Assembly: GCA_031550535.1 (NCBI GenBank) | Contig: JAVBOM010000045.1 | Span: 13,196-77,195, forward strand | Source: Avichristensenella sp031550535 | GTDB taxonomy: Bacteria > Bacillota > Clostridia > Christensenellales > Aristaeellaceae | Direction of reading: 5' to 3' | Length of the DNA: 64,000 nucleotides | Shown: piece by piece, positions 29,281 to 36,921 of the stretch | How the letters are laid out: each line of letters starts with the position of its first letter | How positions within the stretch are numbered: position 1 is the stretch's first letter | Position numbers and translations under genes: made by a program | Notes under the pieces: generated by a model | Database searches by the model: none | Told to the model about the DNA's origin: nothing | What the model saw: only the letters and a program-made list of their open reading frames with translations

Positions 29281-31577
29281 ACATCATCGTAGATGGGCGC
29301 GAAATCTCCGTCCGCGCGGATCAGAGCCTGCTGCAAGGGCTGCTGGACAACGGATTTGACATCCCAAACCTATGCTTTCTGCCGGAATTGGAAGTGTACG
29401 GCGGCTGCGGCCTGTGCCTCGTCGAAATCAAGGGCTTTCCCAAGCCCGCGCGCGCCTGCGCCGTGAAGCCGACCGAGGGCATGGAGGTTGCGACGACCAG
29501 CGAGCGCGTGCAAAAGAGCCGTCAGGTATCGCTCGGCCTGCTGCTGAGCGACCACCGAGGCGACTGCCGCCCGCCGTGCCGTCAGGCGTGCCCGACCAAC
29601 CAGGATTGCCAGGGCTACATCGGCCTGATCGCCAGCGGCCAGGTGGACGACGCGCTCCGCCTCATTATGGAGGATAACCCGCTGCCCGCGTCCATCGGCC
29701 GCGTGTGCCCGCACCCGTGCGAGGAGGCGTGCCGCCGGGAACTGCTGGAAGGGCCGATTTCCATCATGCAGCTCAAGCGGTTCGCCGCCGAAACGGCCGG
29801 AACCGCGTTCGCGCCGGAGGTGGCGCCCGCGACCGGCAAGCGCGTCGCGATTGTCGGTGCGGGGCCGGCGGGCCTTGCCGCCGCGTACTACCTCGCGTGC
29901 AAGGGCCACACGGTGGACGTATACGACATGATGCCCGCGCCCGGCGGCATGCTGCGCTACGGCATTCCGGCGTACCGCCTGCCCAAGGACGTGGTGGATA
30001 GCGAGGTTGCCCGGATCGAAAAGCTGGGCGTCACGATGCACTACAACCAAAAGCTGGGGCGCGACATCGCGCTGGACGATCTGCAAAGGCGCGCGGACGC
30101 GGTGTTCGTCGCCGTGGGCGCGTGGGAATCCGCGTCGCTCGGCTGCGAGAATGACACGCTGCCCGGCGTGCTCGGCGGCATCGACTTCCTGGAAGCCGTG
30201 GCGCGGGGGAACGCGCCGGACATCGGGAGCCGCGTCGCGGTCGTCGGCGGCGGCAACACGGCGATGGACGCCGTGCGCACCGCAATCCGCCTGGGGGCGA
30301 AAGAAGTGCAGCTCATCTACCGCCGCACCCGCGCCGAAATGCCCGCCGAGGATCTCGAAATCGAGGAGGCCGAGGAGGAGGGCGTCCAGTTCAGCTATCT
30401 GGTCGCGCCGGAGCGCGTGCTGGAGGAAAACGGCCGTGCCGCTGGACTGCGCCTGTCGAAGATGCGCCTGGGCGAGCCGGACGCGTCCGGACGCCGCCGC
30501 CCCGAGCCGACGGGCGAAACGGTGGACGTGCCGTTTGATACGGTCATCGCCGCCATCGGCCAGAAGGTGCGGCCGGACGGCCTTGACGCGCTGGAAAAGC
30601 ACCGCTGGCGCACCATCAAGGTGGACCCGGCGACCTACGCCACCAACATCGAAGGTGTGTTCGCGGGTGGCGACGCGGTGAACGACGGCCCGGGCATCGC
30701 CATCACGGCGATCAGCCACGGCAAGCAGGCCGCGCTGACGATCGACAGCTACCTGAAGGGTGATTTGCAGCCGATCATCAAGCCGTTCTACGTGGAGCGC
30801 AAGGACTTCACGAAGGAGGACATCCCCGAGACGCCCGAGGTGACCCGTGTGAAGGTACATACCGGCGCACCGGAGGCGCGCGCGAAGCACTTTGACGAAT
30901 ACGTGGAAACGCTGACGAAAGAGGCGGCCATGCACGAGGCAAGCCGCTGCCTGGAATGCGGTTGCTGCGACCTGTACGACTGCCGCCTGCTGCCGCTGCT
31001 GCAGCAGTACAAGGCTGAGGACGCGGGCATCACTGGCCACGCGCGCAAGAACCCGCCCGACAGGAGCCACCCGGTCCTCTGGCGGGACGAGAACAAGTGC
31101 ATCCTGTGCGGCCTGTGTGTGCGTGCGTGCCACGAGCTCGTCGGCGTCACGGCGCTGGGCTTTGACGGCCGGGGCTTTGACACGGCGGCGCAGCCCGCGT
31201 TTGACTGGCCCATGGCGGGCAGCGATTGCATCTCGTGCGGCTACTGCGCCGCCATCTGCCCGACCGGCGCGCTGCAGGAGCGCCGCCCGTTTGAAAAGAC
31301 GCCGCCGCTGCCGCTCATGAAATCGGCGTTCACCTGCCAGTATTGCGCGCGCGGGTGCCGTTTTGAGTTGCACCGGTACGGCAACCGCGTGCTGAAGGCG
31401 ATTCCGCTGTCTCAGAAGGAAAGCTGCTCCATCGGCCGGTTCGCGCCGGTGCTGGAAAACCAGGGGCTGGAGGGCATGACCGCGGAGCAGGCGGACGCGC
31501 TGCGCAAGGCGCTGACCGGCGACCTGCGCGCGTTCATCGGCGACAAGCCGAAGGCCGTGGGGCCGGTGGCGCTGTAG
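29277..31577 (+). CDS. stnC: GltD/NfnB-like NADPH flavoprotein with extra iron-sulfur domains (Stn-type)
   Basis: The start MNIIVDGREISVRADQSLLQ overlaps the previous stop as ATGA; the longer frame is an artefact. In order across 766 residues: [2Fe-2S] ferredoxin-like domain (CGLCLVEIKG, ~34), GltD cysteine region (CRPPCRQACPTNQDC, ~97), FAD fold IVGAGPAGLAAAYYLA (~190), NAD(P)H fold VVGGGNTAMDAVRTAIRLGA (~321), a CLECGCC segment (~558), two ferredoxin clusters (CILCGLCVRAC ~608, CISCGYCAAIC ~650), and a terminal CQYCARGCRFELHRYGN (~685). That last block resembles the [4Fe-4S] domain of molybdopterin formate dehydrogenases, but no molybdenum domain follows. Expected role: NADPH/ferredoxin/NADH coupling. 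Confidence 0.87.
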   Translation: MNIIVDGREISVRADQSLLQGLLDNGFDIPNLCFLPELEVYGGCGLCLVEIKGFPKPARACAVKPTEGMEVATTSERVQKSRQVSLGLLLSDHRGDCRPPCRQACPTNQDCQGYIGLIASGQVDDALRLIMEDNPLPASIGRVCPHPCEEACRRELLEGPISIMQLKRFAAETAGTAFAPEVAPATGKRVAIVGAGPAGLAAAYYLACKGHTVDVYDMMPAPGGMLRYGIPAYRLPKDVVDSEVARIEKLGVTMHYNQKLGRDIALDDLQRRADAVFVAVGAWESASLGCENDTLPGVLGGIDFLEAVARGNAPDIGSRVAVVGGGNTAMDAVRTAIRLGAKEVQLIYRRTRAEMPAEDLEIEEAEEEGVQFSYLVAPERVLEENGRAAGLRLSKMRLGEPDASGRRRPEPTGETVDVPFDTVIAAIGQKVRPDGLDALEKHRWRTIKVDPATYATNIEGVFAGGDAVNDGPGIAITAISHGKQAALTIDSYLKGDLQPIIKPFYVERKDFTKEDIPETPEVTRVKVHTGAPEARAKHFDEYVETLTKEAAMHEASRCLECGCCDLYDCRLLPLLQQYKAEDAGITGHARKNPPDRSHPVLWRDENKCILCGLCVRACHELVGVTALGFDGRGFDTAAQPAFDWPMAGSDCISCGYCAAICPTGALQERRPFEKTPPLPLMKSAFTCQYCARGCRFELHRYGNRVLKAIPLSQKESCSIGRFAPVLENQGLEGMTAEQADALRKALTGDLRAFIGDKPKAVGPVAL

Positions 31578-31592
31578 GCGCAAAGGCAAATG

Positions 31593-31632
31593 CCGCGGCC
31601 CTTCTTCTCGGCTCGTTCGGGAGGAAGGGCCT
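31593..31632 (+). terminator. Terminator of stnABC
   Basis: GGCCCTTC and GAAGGGCC form an 8-bp stem with a long loop, followed by TTTGCT. The T run is short. Confidence 0.55.
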
Positions 31633-31662
31633 TTGCTAAACAGCGCAGAAAGGATATGCACA

Positions 31663-32202
31663 GTGGATGTACGCATAACGCCAGGCACAGAGGACGATCT
31701 TGGCGCGCTGGAACGCCTCTACGACGCGCTCAACGACCATCTCGCCGCCACCGTCAACTACCCCGGCTGGAAAAAAGGTATCTACCCGGTCAGAGCGGAC
31801 GCGGAGGCCGACATCGCCGCACGGACGCTCTACGTGGCAACGGTGGATGGCGCGCTCGCCGGGTCCATCGTGTTGAATCACGAACCGGAGCAGCCGCCGG
31901 TGAACGGCGCGTGGCAGGTGGACGCGGCGGACGCCGAGGTGCTGTCCATTCACCGCTTTTGCGTGCACCCGGCGTACCTCCGGCGCGGCATCGGCGGGCT
32001 GCTGCTCGCTTTCGCGGATGCCGTGGCGAAAAGCGAGGGCATGAAGGCCATCCGCCTGGACGTGTACGAGGGCAACTCCGCCGCCATCCGCGCGTACGAA
32101 AAAAGCGGCTATGCGTACATCGATACGGTGGATCTCGGCCTGGAGCAGTTTGGGCTGAAGTGGTTCAAGCTGTATGAGAAGGTCATCTTCGCAGGGCAAT
32201 AG
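31663..32202 (+). CDS. GNAT-family N-acetyltransferase
   Basis: The 179-residue protein transfers acetyl groups from acetyl-CoA to an unknown amine. The acetyl-CoA loop is visible as VHPAYLRRGIGGLLLAFADA (~105), preceded by SIHRFCV and followed by RLDVYEGNSAAIRAYEKSGY. I start at GTG (VDVRITPGTEDDLGALERLY) because AAAGGA lies nine bases upstream and the fold starts there; an upstream TTG has no ribosome binding site. It is separated from the stn operon by a hairpin and faces a strong bidirectional terminator. Confidence 0.8.
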   Translation: MDVRITPGTEDDLGALERLYDALNDHLAATVNYPGWKKGIYPVRADAEADIAARTLYVATVDGALAGSIVLNHEPEQPPVNGAWQVDAADAEVLSIHRFCVHPAYLRRGIGGLLLAFADAVAKSEGMKAIRLDVYEGNSAAIRAYEKSGYAYIDTVDLGLEQFGLKWFKLYEKVIFAGQ

Positions 32203-32251
32203 CGCAGCGGAGCCGGTCTGGCGTCATAATCGCCAGACCGGCTCCGCTGCG
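32203..32251. terminator. Strong bidirectional terminator
   Basis: CGCAGCGGAGCCGG with TCTGGCG form a 21-base left arm whose exact complement follows after a 7-base loop (TCATAAT). It begins right after the GNAT stop codon and lies before the convergent secreted-protein stop. The flanking T content is modest, but the stem is perfect. Confidence 0.9.
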
Positions 32252-32270
32252 TTCTTCCCCGCAGTGTTCG

Positions 32271-32765
32271 TTACTCCAGCGCCCGGACCGACGACATGAT
32301 CTGGGTGGCAAGCGCGCCGAACGCCGCGTCGTCCTTGGGATAAAACGTGAAAAAGTATACAAACCCGCTGTCCCCGGCAACGGTCAACGCGCCAAAAGCG
32401 TTGATGTCCGGCCGGTCATAGCGGAGGAACGGCACGCCATTGAATGATACTTCGGACGCGTTTGCGTACTGATCGGATGCGGCCAGCGCCGCCGCGAGCG
32501 TCTCCAGCGCCTCCCCACCGCTCTCGTATACCTCCAGCCAGAACAGCCTGCCCTGATCTTCCGTGCCGGCCATGAACCGGATGGCGGGGTTGTCCGCCTC
32601 AAAGACGAACCAGCGATTCGGCAGCATCAGCTCGAAATTGTACTCCTCAAAGGGCAGATACGCGCCTTCAAACGTGATATCTACTTCTACGGTCTCCGGT
32701 TCCGCGCCAGAGGACGCGGGGAAAAGCCCGCACAGCGCGGTCAATGCCAGCATCGCGACAAACAC
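32271..32765 (-). CDS. Small secreted protein of unknown function
   Basis: The chosen GTG start has AAGGA seven bases upstream and yields a compact signal peptide (FVAMLALTALCGLFPASSGA, cleaved before EPETVEV), 164 residues in all. An upstream open frame of 71 codons runs through palindromic repeat sequence and is not credible protein. The mature part (EEYNFELMLPNRWFVFEADN, GRLFWLEVYESG, PFLRYDRPDINAFGALT) has the look of the small beta-rich 'PsbP-like' lipid/secreted domains, but I cannot assign a family. It is convergent with the GNAT gene. It may share a transcript with the upstream SBP gene, though a hairpin array lies between them. Confidence 0.65.
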   Translation of the reverse strand: MFVAMLALTALCGLFPASSGAEPETVEVDITFEGAYLPFEEYNFELMLPNRWFVFEADNPAIRFMAGTEDQGRLFWLEVYESGGEALETLAAALAASDQYANASEVSFNGVPFLRYDRPDINAFGALTVAGDSGFVYFFTFYPKDDAAFGALATQIMSSVRALE

Positions 32766-32820
32766 ACGAACATCCTTCCGGAGATTGCCAAGGGGCCGTA
32801 GTCCCTTGATTGGGGTCCGG

Positions 32821-32959
32821 CATCGGCGGCCTTGCCGATGAACGGATGAAAATCCTGCGGATTTTCTTCTTTGCGTCCTTCGCGCCCGGAAAATCGGGAG
32901 ATTTTCAGCGGAGGACATTCCTCCTCCCCCCAACCGCGTGAACCGCGGTTCACGCGGTT
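32821..32959. repeat. Array of five consecutive hairpins
   Basis: In 139 bases there are five perfect inverted repeats: CATCGGC/GCCGATG (32821-32840), GAAAATCC/GGATTTTC (32848-32866), GAAAATC/GATTTTC with a GGGA loop (32889-32906), GGAGG/CCTCC (32910-32924), and a loopless 28-bp palindrome made of AACCGCGTGAACCG and its complement (32932-32959). It fills the space between two minus-strand genes. Such density is far beyond a terminator and suggests repeat-derived or structured RNA sequence. Confidence 0.7.
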
Positions 32960-32971
32960 GCCGCGCAGGGG

Positions 32972-34774
32972 CTACCATTGCCCTTCCAGCGTATCCACCA
33001 GGAAGAAACGGTACAGATCCGCCGTAATATCGTGCGCGCTGGTCACGTTCATGTTCATCACGCGGCCGTTGACCAGCAGCATTTCCGAGCGGCGGTACAG
33101 CGGAATGAACGGCAACTCCACATACAGCTCCTGGAACAGGTTTTCATACAGCATGGACTGGCGGTCGGATTTCGATTCGAGGGACGTCCAGTCCAGGATG
33201 CGGTCCAGGCGTTCGCTCTGGTATCCGCTTTGGTTCAGGTGGCTTTCCCCGGTGAACAGGTCTGCGGCCAGCGCGGCGCTCGTGGGCAACCGCCGGGCCT
33301 TGAAGTACATTTCGCACGTGCCCTGGTCCACCAGATCCACCAGTTCTTCAAAGGATACGGCCTTGGCCGTTATGTCGACGCCCAGCGCCTCGTAGTCCGT
33401 CAGGAGGCGGGGGACAATCTTGTCCATGATCGGGTTTGGCGTGTTGTAATAAAATGCAAAGCTGAGCGCGGTGTCACCCCGGTGACGGACGCCGTCGCCG
33501 CCCATTTCCCACCCGGCTTCCTCCAGAAGCTCCGTCGCCAGCGCGGGATCGTATGGGTACAGCTCGCCAAGCAGGTTACAGCTCGCGTCAAAACTGTCAA
33601 ACAGCAGCATGCCGGGCACAACGCCGTACCGCTCCACGGTATCCCTGCGCGCCTGTTCCCGGTTGAAGCCGATCGTCAGCGCCTTCCTGACCGACTGATC
33701 CGCGAAGATTGGGTTCGTGAGGTCCATGCCCAGGTATCCGAGAACATCGCCCTCCCAGGTGTACACGTTGATGAACGCGGTTTCAAATTCGGTCGCCTCG
33801 TCCACCGTCTTTACCGAACCCATCAGGCTGACGATATCCACCTCGCCGCTCAGGATCGCGTCCAATTCCTCATCGACCGCAATGACCTTTAGCTCGACCG
33901 TGCCGACGTAGGGCACGCCCCGCCAATACGTGGCGTTTTTTGTCAAGCTCGCCGTCTCGCCCGGCTTGCTTGATGTCAGCGCGTACTGGCCGTATGTCAT
34001 CCCGGTCGCGTCCACGCCGCGTACCGCTTCGAGCTTGTCCTCGAAAAAGCCCGCCTTGTCGGACGGATCCCTGCTGTCGGGCGCGCGCATGTCGCCAAAG
34101 AGCGAGACGCGCAGCGCCGGGATGGCAAAATAGACGATGTTGTTTGGATTGGCCGTGGTGACAGTGACGGAAAACGACTTGTCGCTGACGCGCTGGATGC
34201 CCTCGATGGACGCCGACTCACCGCTTGTATACGCGCCCACGCCCTTCACGCCGGCGCGCGTGATGTCGTATACGCCGTCAAAGCCGGGCGTCAGCAGGAG
34301 GTAGAGCGCGTTGATGAAGTCGTCGCTCGTCACCGGCGCGCCGTCGGTATAGACCACTTTGTCCTTGATGGTGAATGTGTACGTCAGCCCGTCCGCGGAA
34401 ACCGCGTAGGTCGCCACGCCCGCGCCCATCTCGCCGTCGCCGCTTGTGAACAGCAGTTCGTCATACAGAAGGGACGCCAGGTATTGATCGCCCGTCGTAC
34501 GCACCCAGAAGGGGTTTGTCTCGCCAAAAAGATCCGGCACACCCAGCACGATGGAATCCGTGCGCTCCCGCGCCGCCTCCGGCATATTCTTCAGCGTCTG
34601 CGCGGCATTGCTGTAGATTTTTCGGTCGATCGGGCCTTCCGCCAGCGCCCCCGCGCAGCACAGCGACAGCAAAACAGCCGCGAGCACGGCGGCGATTCTT
34701 TGATGGCGGCGCTGATTTGAAAAAACGGGCACTATTGGGCGCTTTCGCAAGAAATCCCTGCCTCTGACGTTCAT
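32972..34774 (-). CDS. Solute-binding protein, family 5, with repeat-derived N-terminus
   Basis: The 600-residue protein belongs to the peptide/nickel/oligosaccharide binding family: the LTYTFTIKDKVVYTDGAPVT and SDDFINALYLLLTPG region matches its signature. The signal sequence core is IAAVLAAVLLSLCCAGALA. Upstream of that core lies an unusually long positive n-region (MNVRGRDFLRKRPIVPVFSN) that is encoded by a degenerate family A repeat read in reverse. The start is nonetheless supported by AAAGGAG six bases before the ATG. No permease or ATPase is adjacent, so this is an orphan binding protein, 11 bases behind yhaM. Confidence 0.85.
   Translation of the reverse strand: MNVRGRDFLRKRPIVPVFSNQRRHQRIAAVLAAVLLSLCCAGALAEGPIDRKIYSNAAQTLKNMPEAARERTDSIVLGVPDLFGETNPFWVRTTGDQYLASLLYDELLFTSGDGEMGAGVATYAVSADGLTYTFTIKDKVVYTDGAPVTSDDFINALYLLLTPGFDGVYDITRAGVKGVGAYTSGESASIEGIQRVSDKSFSVTVTTANPNNIVYFAIPALRVSLFGDMRAPDSRDPSDKAGFFEDKLEAVRGVDATGMTYGQYALTSSKPGETASLTKNATYWRGVPYVGTVELKVIAVDEELDAILSGEVDIVSLMGSVKTVDEATEFETAFINVYTWEGDVLGYLGMDLTNPIFADQSVRKALTIGFNREQARRDTVERYGVVPGMLLFDSFDASCNLLGELYPYDPALATELLEEAGWEMGGDGVRHRGDTALSFAFYYNTPNPIMDKIVPRLLTDYEALGVDITAKAVSFEELVDLVDQGTCEMYFKARRLPTSAALAADLFTGESHLNQSGYQSERLDRILDWTSLESKSDRQSMLYENLFQELYVELPFIPLYRRSEMLLVNGRVMNMNVTSAHDITADLYRFFLVDTLEGQW
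34705..34765 (+). repeat. Family A palindromic repeat, copy 1 (degenerate, inside a coding region)
   Basis: GGCGGCGCTGATTTG is followed by AAC in place of ATC, then CTTTCGCAAGAAATCCC and TGCCTCT. Both stems are partly degraded. It encodes the n-region of the signal peptide of the overlapping binding protein. Confidence 0.7.
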
Positions 34775-34785
34775 ACGTACTCCTT

Positions 34786-35766
34786 TCAGCTTTCGGAGCA
34801 GCCTTCAGGTTCCTCCGGATCCGCCGCGCGGCCCATGGGGCGGTACAGCCGCCTGTCCAGCGACCAGAGCCGCTCGGAAAACGCGCCGGGCTTCACGCGC
34901 GCCAGCGCCGCGTTCATTTCGTTGATCCGGGCGTCCACCATGTCCAGGTGGTTGAGCACCTCGGCCTCCGGAAACATGGGCGGGCGGGGGCTGCCGTACT
35001 CCGGCACGCCGTGGTGCGAGAGCACCATGTGCTCCAACATCATCAGCAGTTCCGGATCGCAGCCGGTTTGCTTGCCGGCGGCCGAAAGCCTGGCCACGCC
35101 GCGCACCAGATGCCCGATCAGCAGGCCGTCCGCCGTGTAATCCGACACGGTGCCCAGCTCACTGGCGTTCAACTCACCAATTTTGGCCAGATCGTGCACA
35201 ATCACGCCGGCTACCAATAAATCACGATTCAAAGACGGATATTCATCCGCATAGTGGTTCGCCATTTTCAGCATGGAGGTGACATGGTGCAGCAGACCAC
35301 CCCGTTCGGCGTGGTGGAGCTTGGAGGCGGCGGGGAAATACAGCAGGGTTTCGCCCGCGTCGCCGAGCAGTTTTTTCAGCAGCGCCATAAGGTCCGGCGA
35401 GGTCATGGCGTCCACCGCCGCGTTCACCTCGCCTAGCATATCCTCTGGCGGATGTGGCGCGCAGGGAACCAGCGCCTCCAGCGGCACGTTGTCCGCCTCG
35501 TTCGCCACGCGCAAGCGCTCCACGCGAATCTGCAGGCGGCCGTTGTATTCGTGCACCAGGCCGCGCACACGAACCACCGCCCCGGCAGGGGGAGGGGCAA
35601 ACGCGCCGTCCCAGAGCTTCGCGTTGATTTCGCCCGTGCGGTCGCCCAACGACATATCCAGGTAGCGGGACCCGTTGGAGGCGGAGCGCTGTTCCGCGCT
35701 GCGCACCAGCAGAAAGCCGTCGTAACGGTCGTCCTTGATGAGTTCGGAGACGGGAGGTATCTGCAT
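34786..35766 (-). CDS. yhaM: 3'-5' exoribonuclease, YhaM type
   Basis: YhaM-family enzymes trim RNA and single-stranded DNA from the 3' end. The 326-residue protein has an N-terminal OB fold (LDMSLGDRTGEINAKLWDGA, ~38) and a C-terminal HD domain with metal ligands in GGLLHHVTSMLKMA (~157), VIVHDLAKIGEL (~190) and MVLSHHGVPEYGSPRPP (~250). The order of OB then HD and the length fit the family. GAGGAG lies upstream of the ATG. It is the first gene of a two-gene unit with the orphan solute-binding protein. Confidence 0.9.
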   Translation of the reverse strand: MQIPPVSELIKDDRYDGFLLVRSAEQRSASNGSRYLDMSLGDRTGEINAKLWDGAFAPPPAGAVVRVRGLVHEYNGRLQIRVERLRVANEADNVPLEALVPCAPHPPEDMLGEVNAAVDAMTSPDLMALLKKLLGDAGETLLYFPAASKLHHAERGGLLHHVTSMLKMANHYADEYPSLNRDLLVAGVIVHDLAKIGELNASELGTVSDYTADGLLIGHLVRGVARLSAAGKQTGCDPELLMMLEHMVLSHHGVPEYGSPRPPMFPEAEVLNHLDMVDARINEMNAALARVKPGAFSERLWSLDRRLYRPMGRAADPEEPEGCSES

Positions 35767-35823
35767 CGTTGAATCTCCTCATTGTTGATTGCCTGTTCTG
35801 ACTGCCTGTCAGCACTTCCCCTT

Positions 35824-35852
35824 ATCATATCGAAAAGGGACGCCGGATGCAA
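35824..35852 (-). promoter_or_regulatory. Promoter of yhaM
   Basis: TTGCAT, 17 bases, TATGAT on the minus strand, ~60 bases before the start codon. Confidence 0.6.
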
Positions 35853-35894
35853 GCGTTTCGGAAATGTCACCGGCGCGTTCGGCCCGCTGCGGCA

Positions 35895-35924
35895 TTGCCG
35901 GGGCGTGCGTTTTGGTGGTATACT
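35895..35924 (+). promoter_or_regulatory. Promoter of the MBL-fold hydrolase gene
   Basis: TTGCCG, 18 bases, TATACT, with the extended TGGTATACT form. It is divergent from the yhaM promoter ~45 bases away. Confidence 0.6.
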
Positions 35925-35976
35925 ATTGATAAACAACGATGCCGCGCATGTTTTTACGGAGGAAAGGGGAAATTCG

Positions 35977-36723
35977 ATGAAAATTGCTGACAATGTGTAC
36001 ATGCTGACCCTGGACGGCGACAAGGGCAAGATATACCCGACGCTGATTCTGGACGGAGACGATGCCCTCCTGGTGGACGCGGGGTTCCCCGGGTATTATG
36101 ACGCCCTCTGCCAGGCGCTCGCCGAGGCTGGCGTCACGCCCGGCGGGATCACGCGCCTGCTGTTCACGCACCAGGATATGGACCACATCGGCTGTGTGAG
36201 GGAGATCCGCGAAGCCGCGCCGGACGTGCGGGTTCTGGCGCATGCGGCGGAAGCGCCGTATATCGAAGGCACGGCGACACCCGTCAAGCTGGCGAAGATG
36301 GAAGCCTACGGGGACGCGCTGCCGGATGAGCAGAAGGCGTTTCTGGCCACCTTCCGGGCCGCGTTTGAAAACCGCAGGACCCCCATCGATGTCAGGCTGG
36401 CTGACGGCGACACGCTGCCGCTCGCGGGCGGCGTGCACATCATCCACACGCCGGGGCATACGCCCGGGCACATTTGCCTGTGGATTCCCGCCGCGCGGCT
36501 CATCGTCGCGGGGGACGCGCTGAACATGAGCGAAGGGCAGCTCATCGGCCCCGCGGAGCGCCACTCGCTGGACATAGGGCTGGCGCGCGCGTCGCTTGCC
36601 AAGCTGATGGCGTGCGGCGCGGAGCGTGTCATTTGCTACCACGGCGGGCTGTATGAAGGGGACGTGGCGGCCGCGCTGCGGGACCTAGACGGCGGCGCTG
36701 ATTCGAAGCATCGGGAGCTATAA
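35977..36723 (+). CDS. Metallo-beta-lactamase-fold hydrolase
   Basis: The 248-residue cytoplasmic enzyme carries the binuclear metal motif THQDMDHIG (~75), then HTPGHTPGHICLW (~155), a GDAL aspartate (~180) and a late CYHGG histidine (~228). The THQDMDH arrangement and size resemble the YflN/quorum-quenching-lactonase-like branch, but substrate cannot be assigned. The start MKIADNVYMLTLDGDKG is set by GGAGGAAAGGGG; the longer frame lacks a ribosome binding site. The last ~11 residues (DGGADSKHREL) and the stop codon come from a family A repeat that follows the conserved fold, so the natural C-terminus has been replaced or extended. Confidence 0.85.
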   Translation: MKIADNVYMLTLDGDKGKIYPTLILDGDDALLVDAGFPGYYDALCQALAEAGVTPGGITRLLFTHQDMDHIGCVREIREAAPDVRVLAHAAEAPYIEGTATPVKLAKMEAYGDALPDEQKAFLATFRAAFENRRTPIDVRLADGDTLPLAGGVHIIHTPGHTPGHICLWIPAARLIVAGDALNMSEGQLIGPAERHSLDIGLARASLAKLMACGAERVICYHGGLYEGDVAAALRDLDGGADSKHREL

Positions 36724-36750
36724 GAGGATTCCGCAAGGAATCCTTACCTT
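36691..36750 (+). repeat. Family A palindromic repeat, copy 2 (overlaps a gene end)
   Basis: GGCGGCGCTGATTCGAAGCA, then ATCGGGAGC, and the second hairpin AGGATTCC-GCAA-GGAATCCT. The stop codon of the MBL-fold gene lies inside it. Confidence 0.85.
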
Positions 36751-36753
36751 GAC

Positions 36754-36814
36754 GGCGGCGCTGATTTGAAAAATCGGGCGCCATGAAGGGATTTTGCAGA
36801 AATCCCTACCTCTT
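36754..36814 (+). repeat. Family A palindromic repeat, copy 3 (complete)
   Basis: Complete copy: GGCGGCGCTGATTTGAAAAA, TCGGGCGCCAT, then GGGATTT-TGCAG-AAATCCC and CTACCTCTT. It lies directly head-to-tail after copy 2, giving a tandem pair. Confidence 0.9.
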
Positions 36815-36856
36815 GGCACTTCTGTAGGCAGTTGCCCGTTTTTCGCCCGGTTTTTT

Positions 36857-36885
36857 TTGACAGCGCACACTTCGCATGCTATAAT
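36857..36885 (+). promoter_or_regulatory. Perfect-consensus promoter of the pepP-efp unit
   Basis: TTGACA, 17 bases, TATAAT, with a TG one base before the -10. All twelve consensus bases match, so very strong constitutive transcription is expected. Confidence 0.9.
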
Positions 36886-36921
36886 GCAGTGCTACCTACT
36901 ATAGAAGGGTGTGTTACATGG

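Noticed and set aside
29370..31688. Long minus-strand open frame (772 codons) opposite stnC
   Set aside because: Same antisense artefact; the plus-strand protein has clear cofactor motifs throughout.
32766..32978. N-terminal 71-codon extension of the secreted protein at 32271-32765
   Set aside because: The extension is translated from palindromic repeat sequence, lacks a ribosome binding site and would bury the signal peptide.
36691..36814. Family A repeats as intrinsic terminators
   Set aside because: The stems are not followed by T runs in either direction, and one copy lies at the 5' end of a gene.
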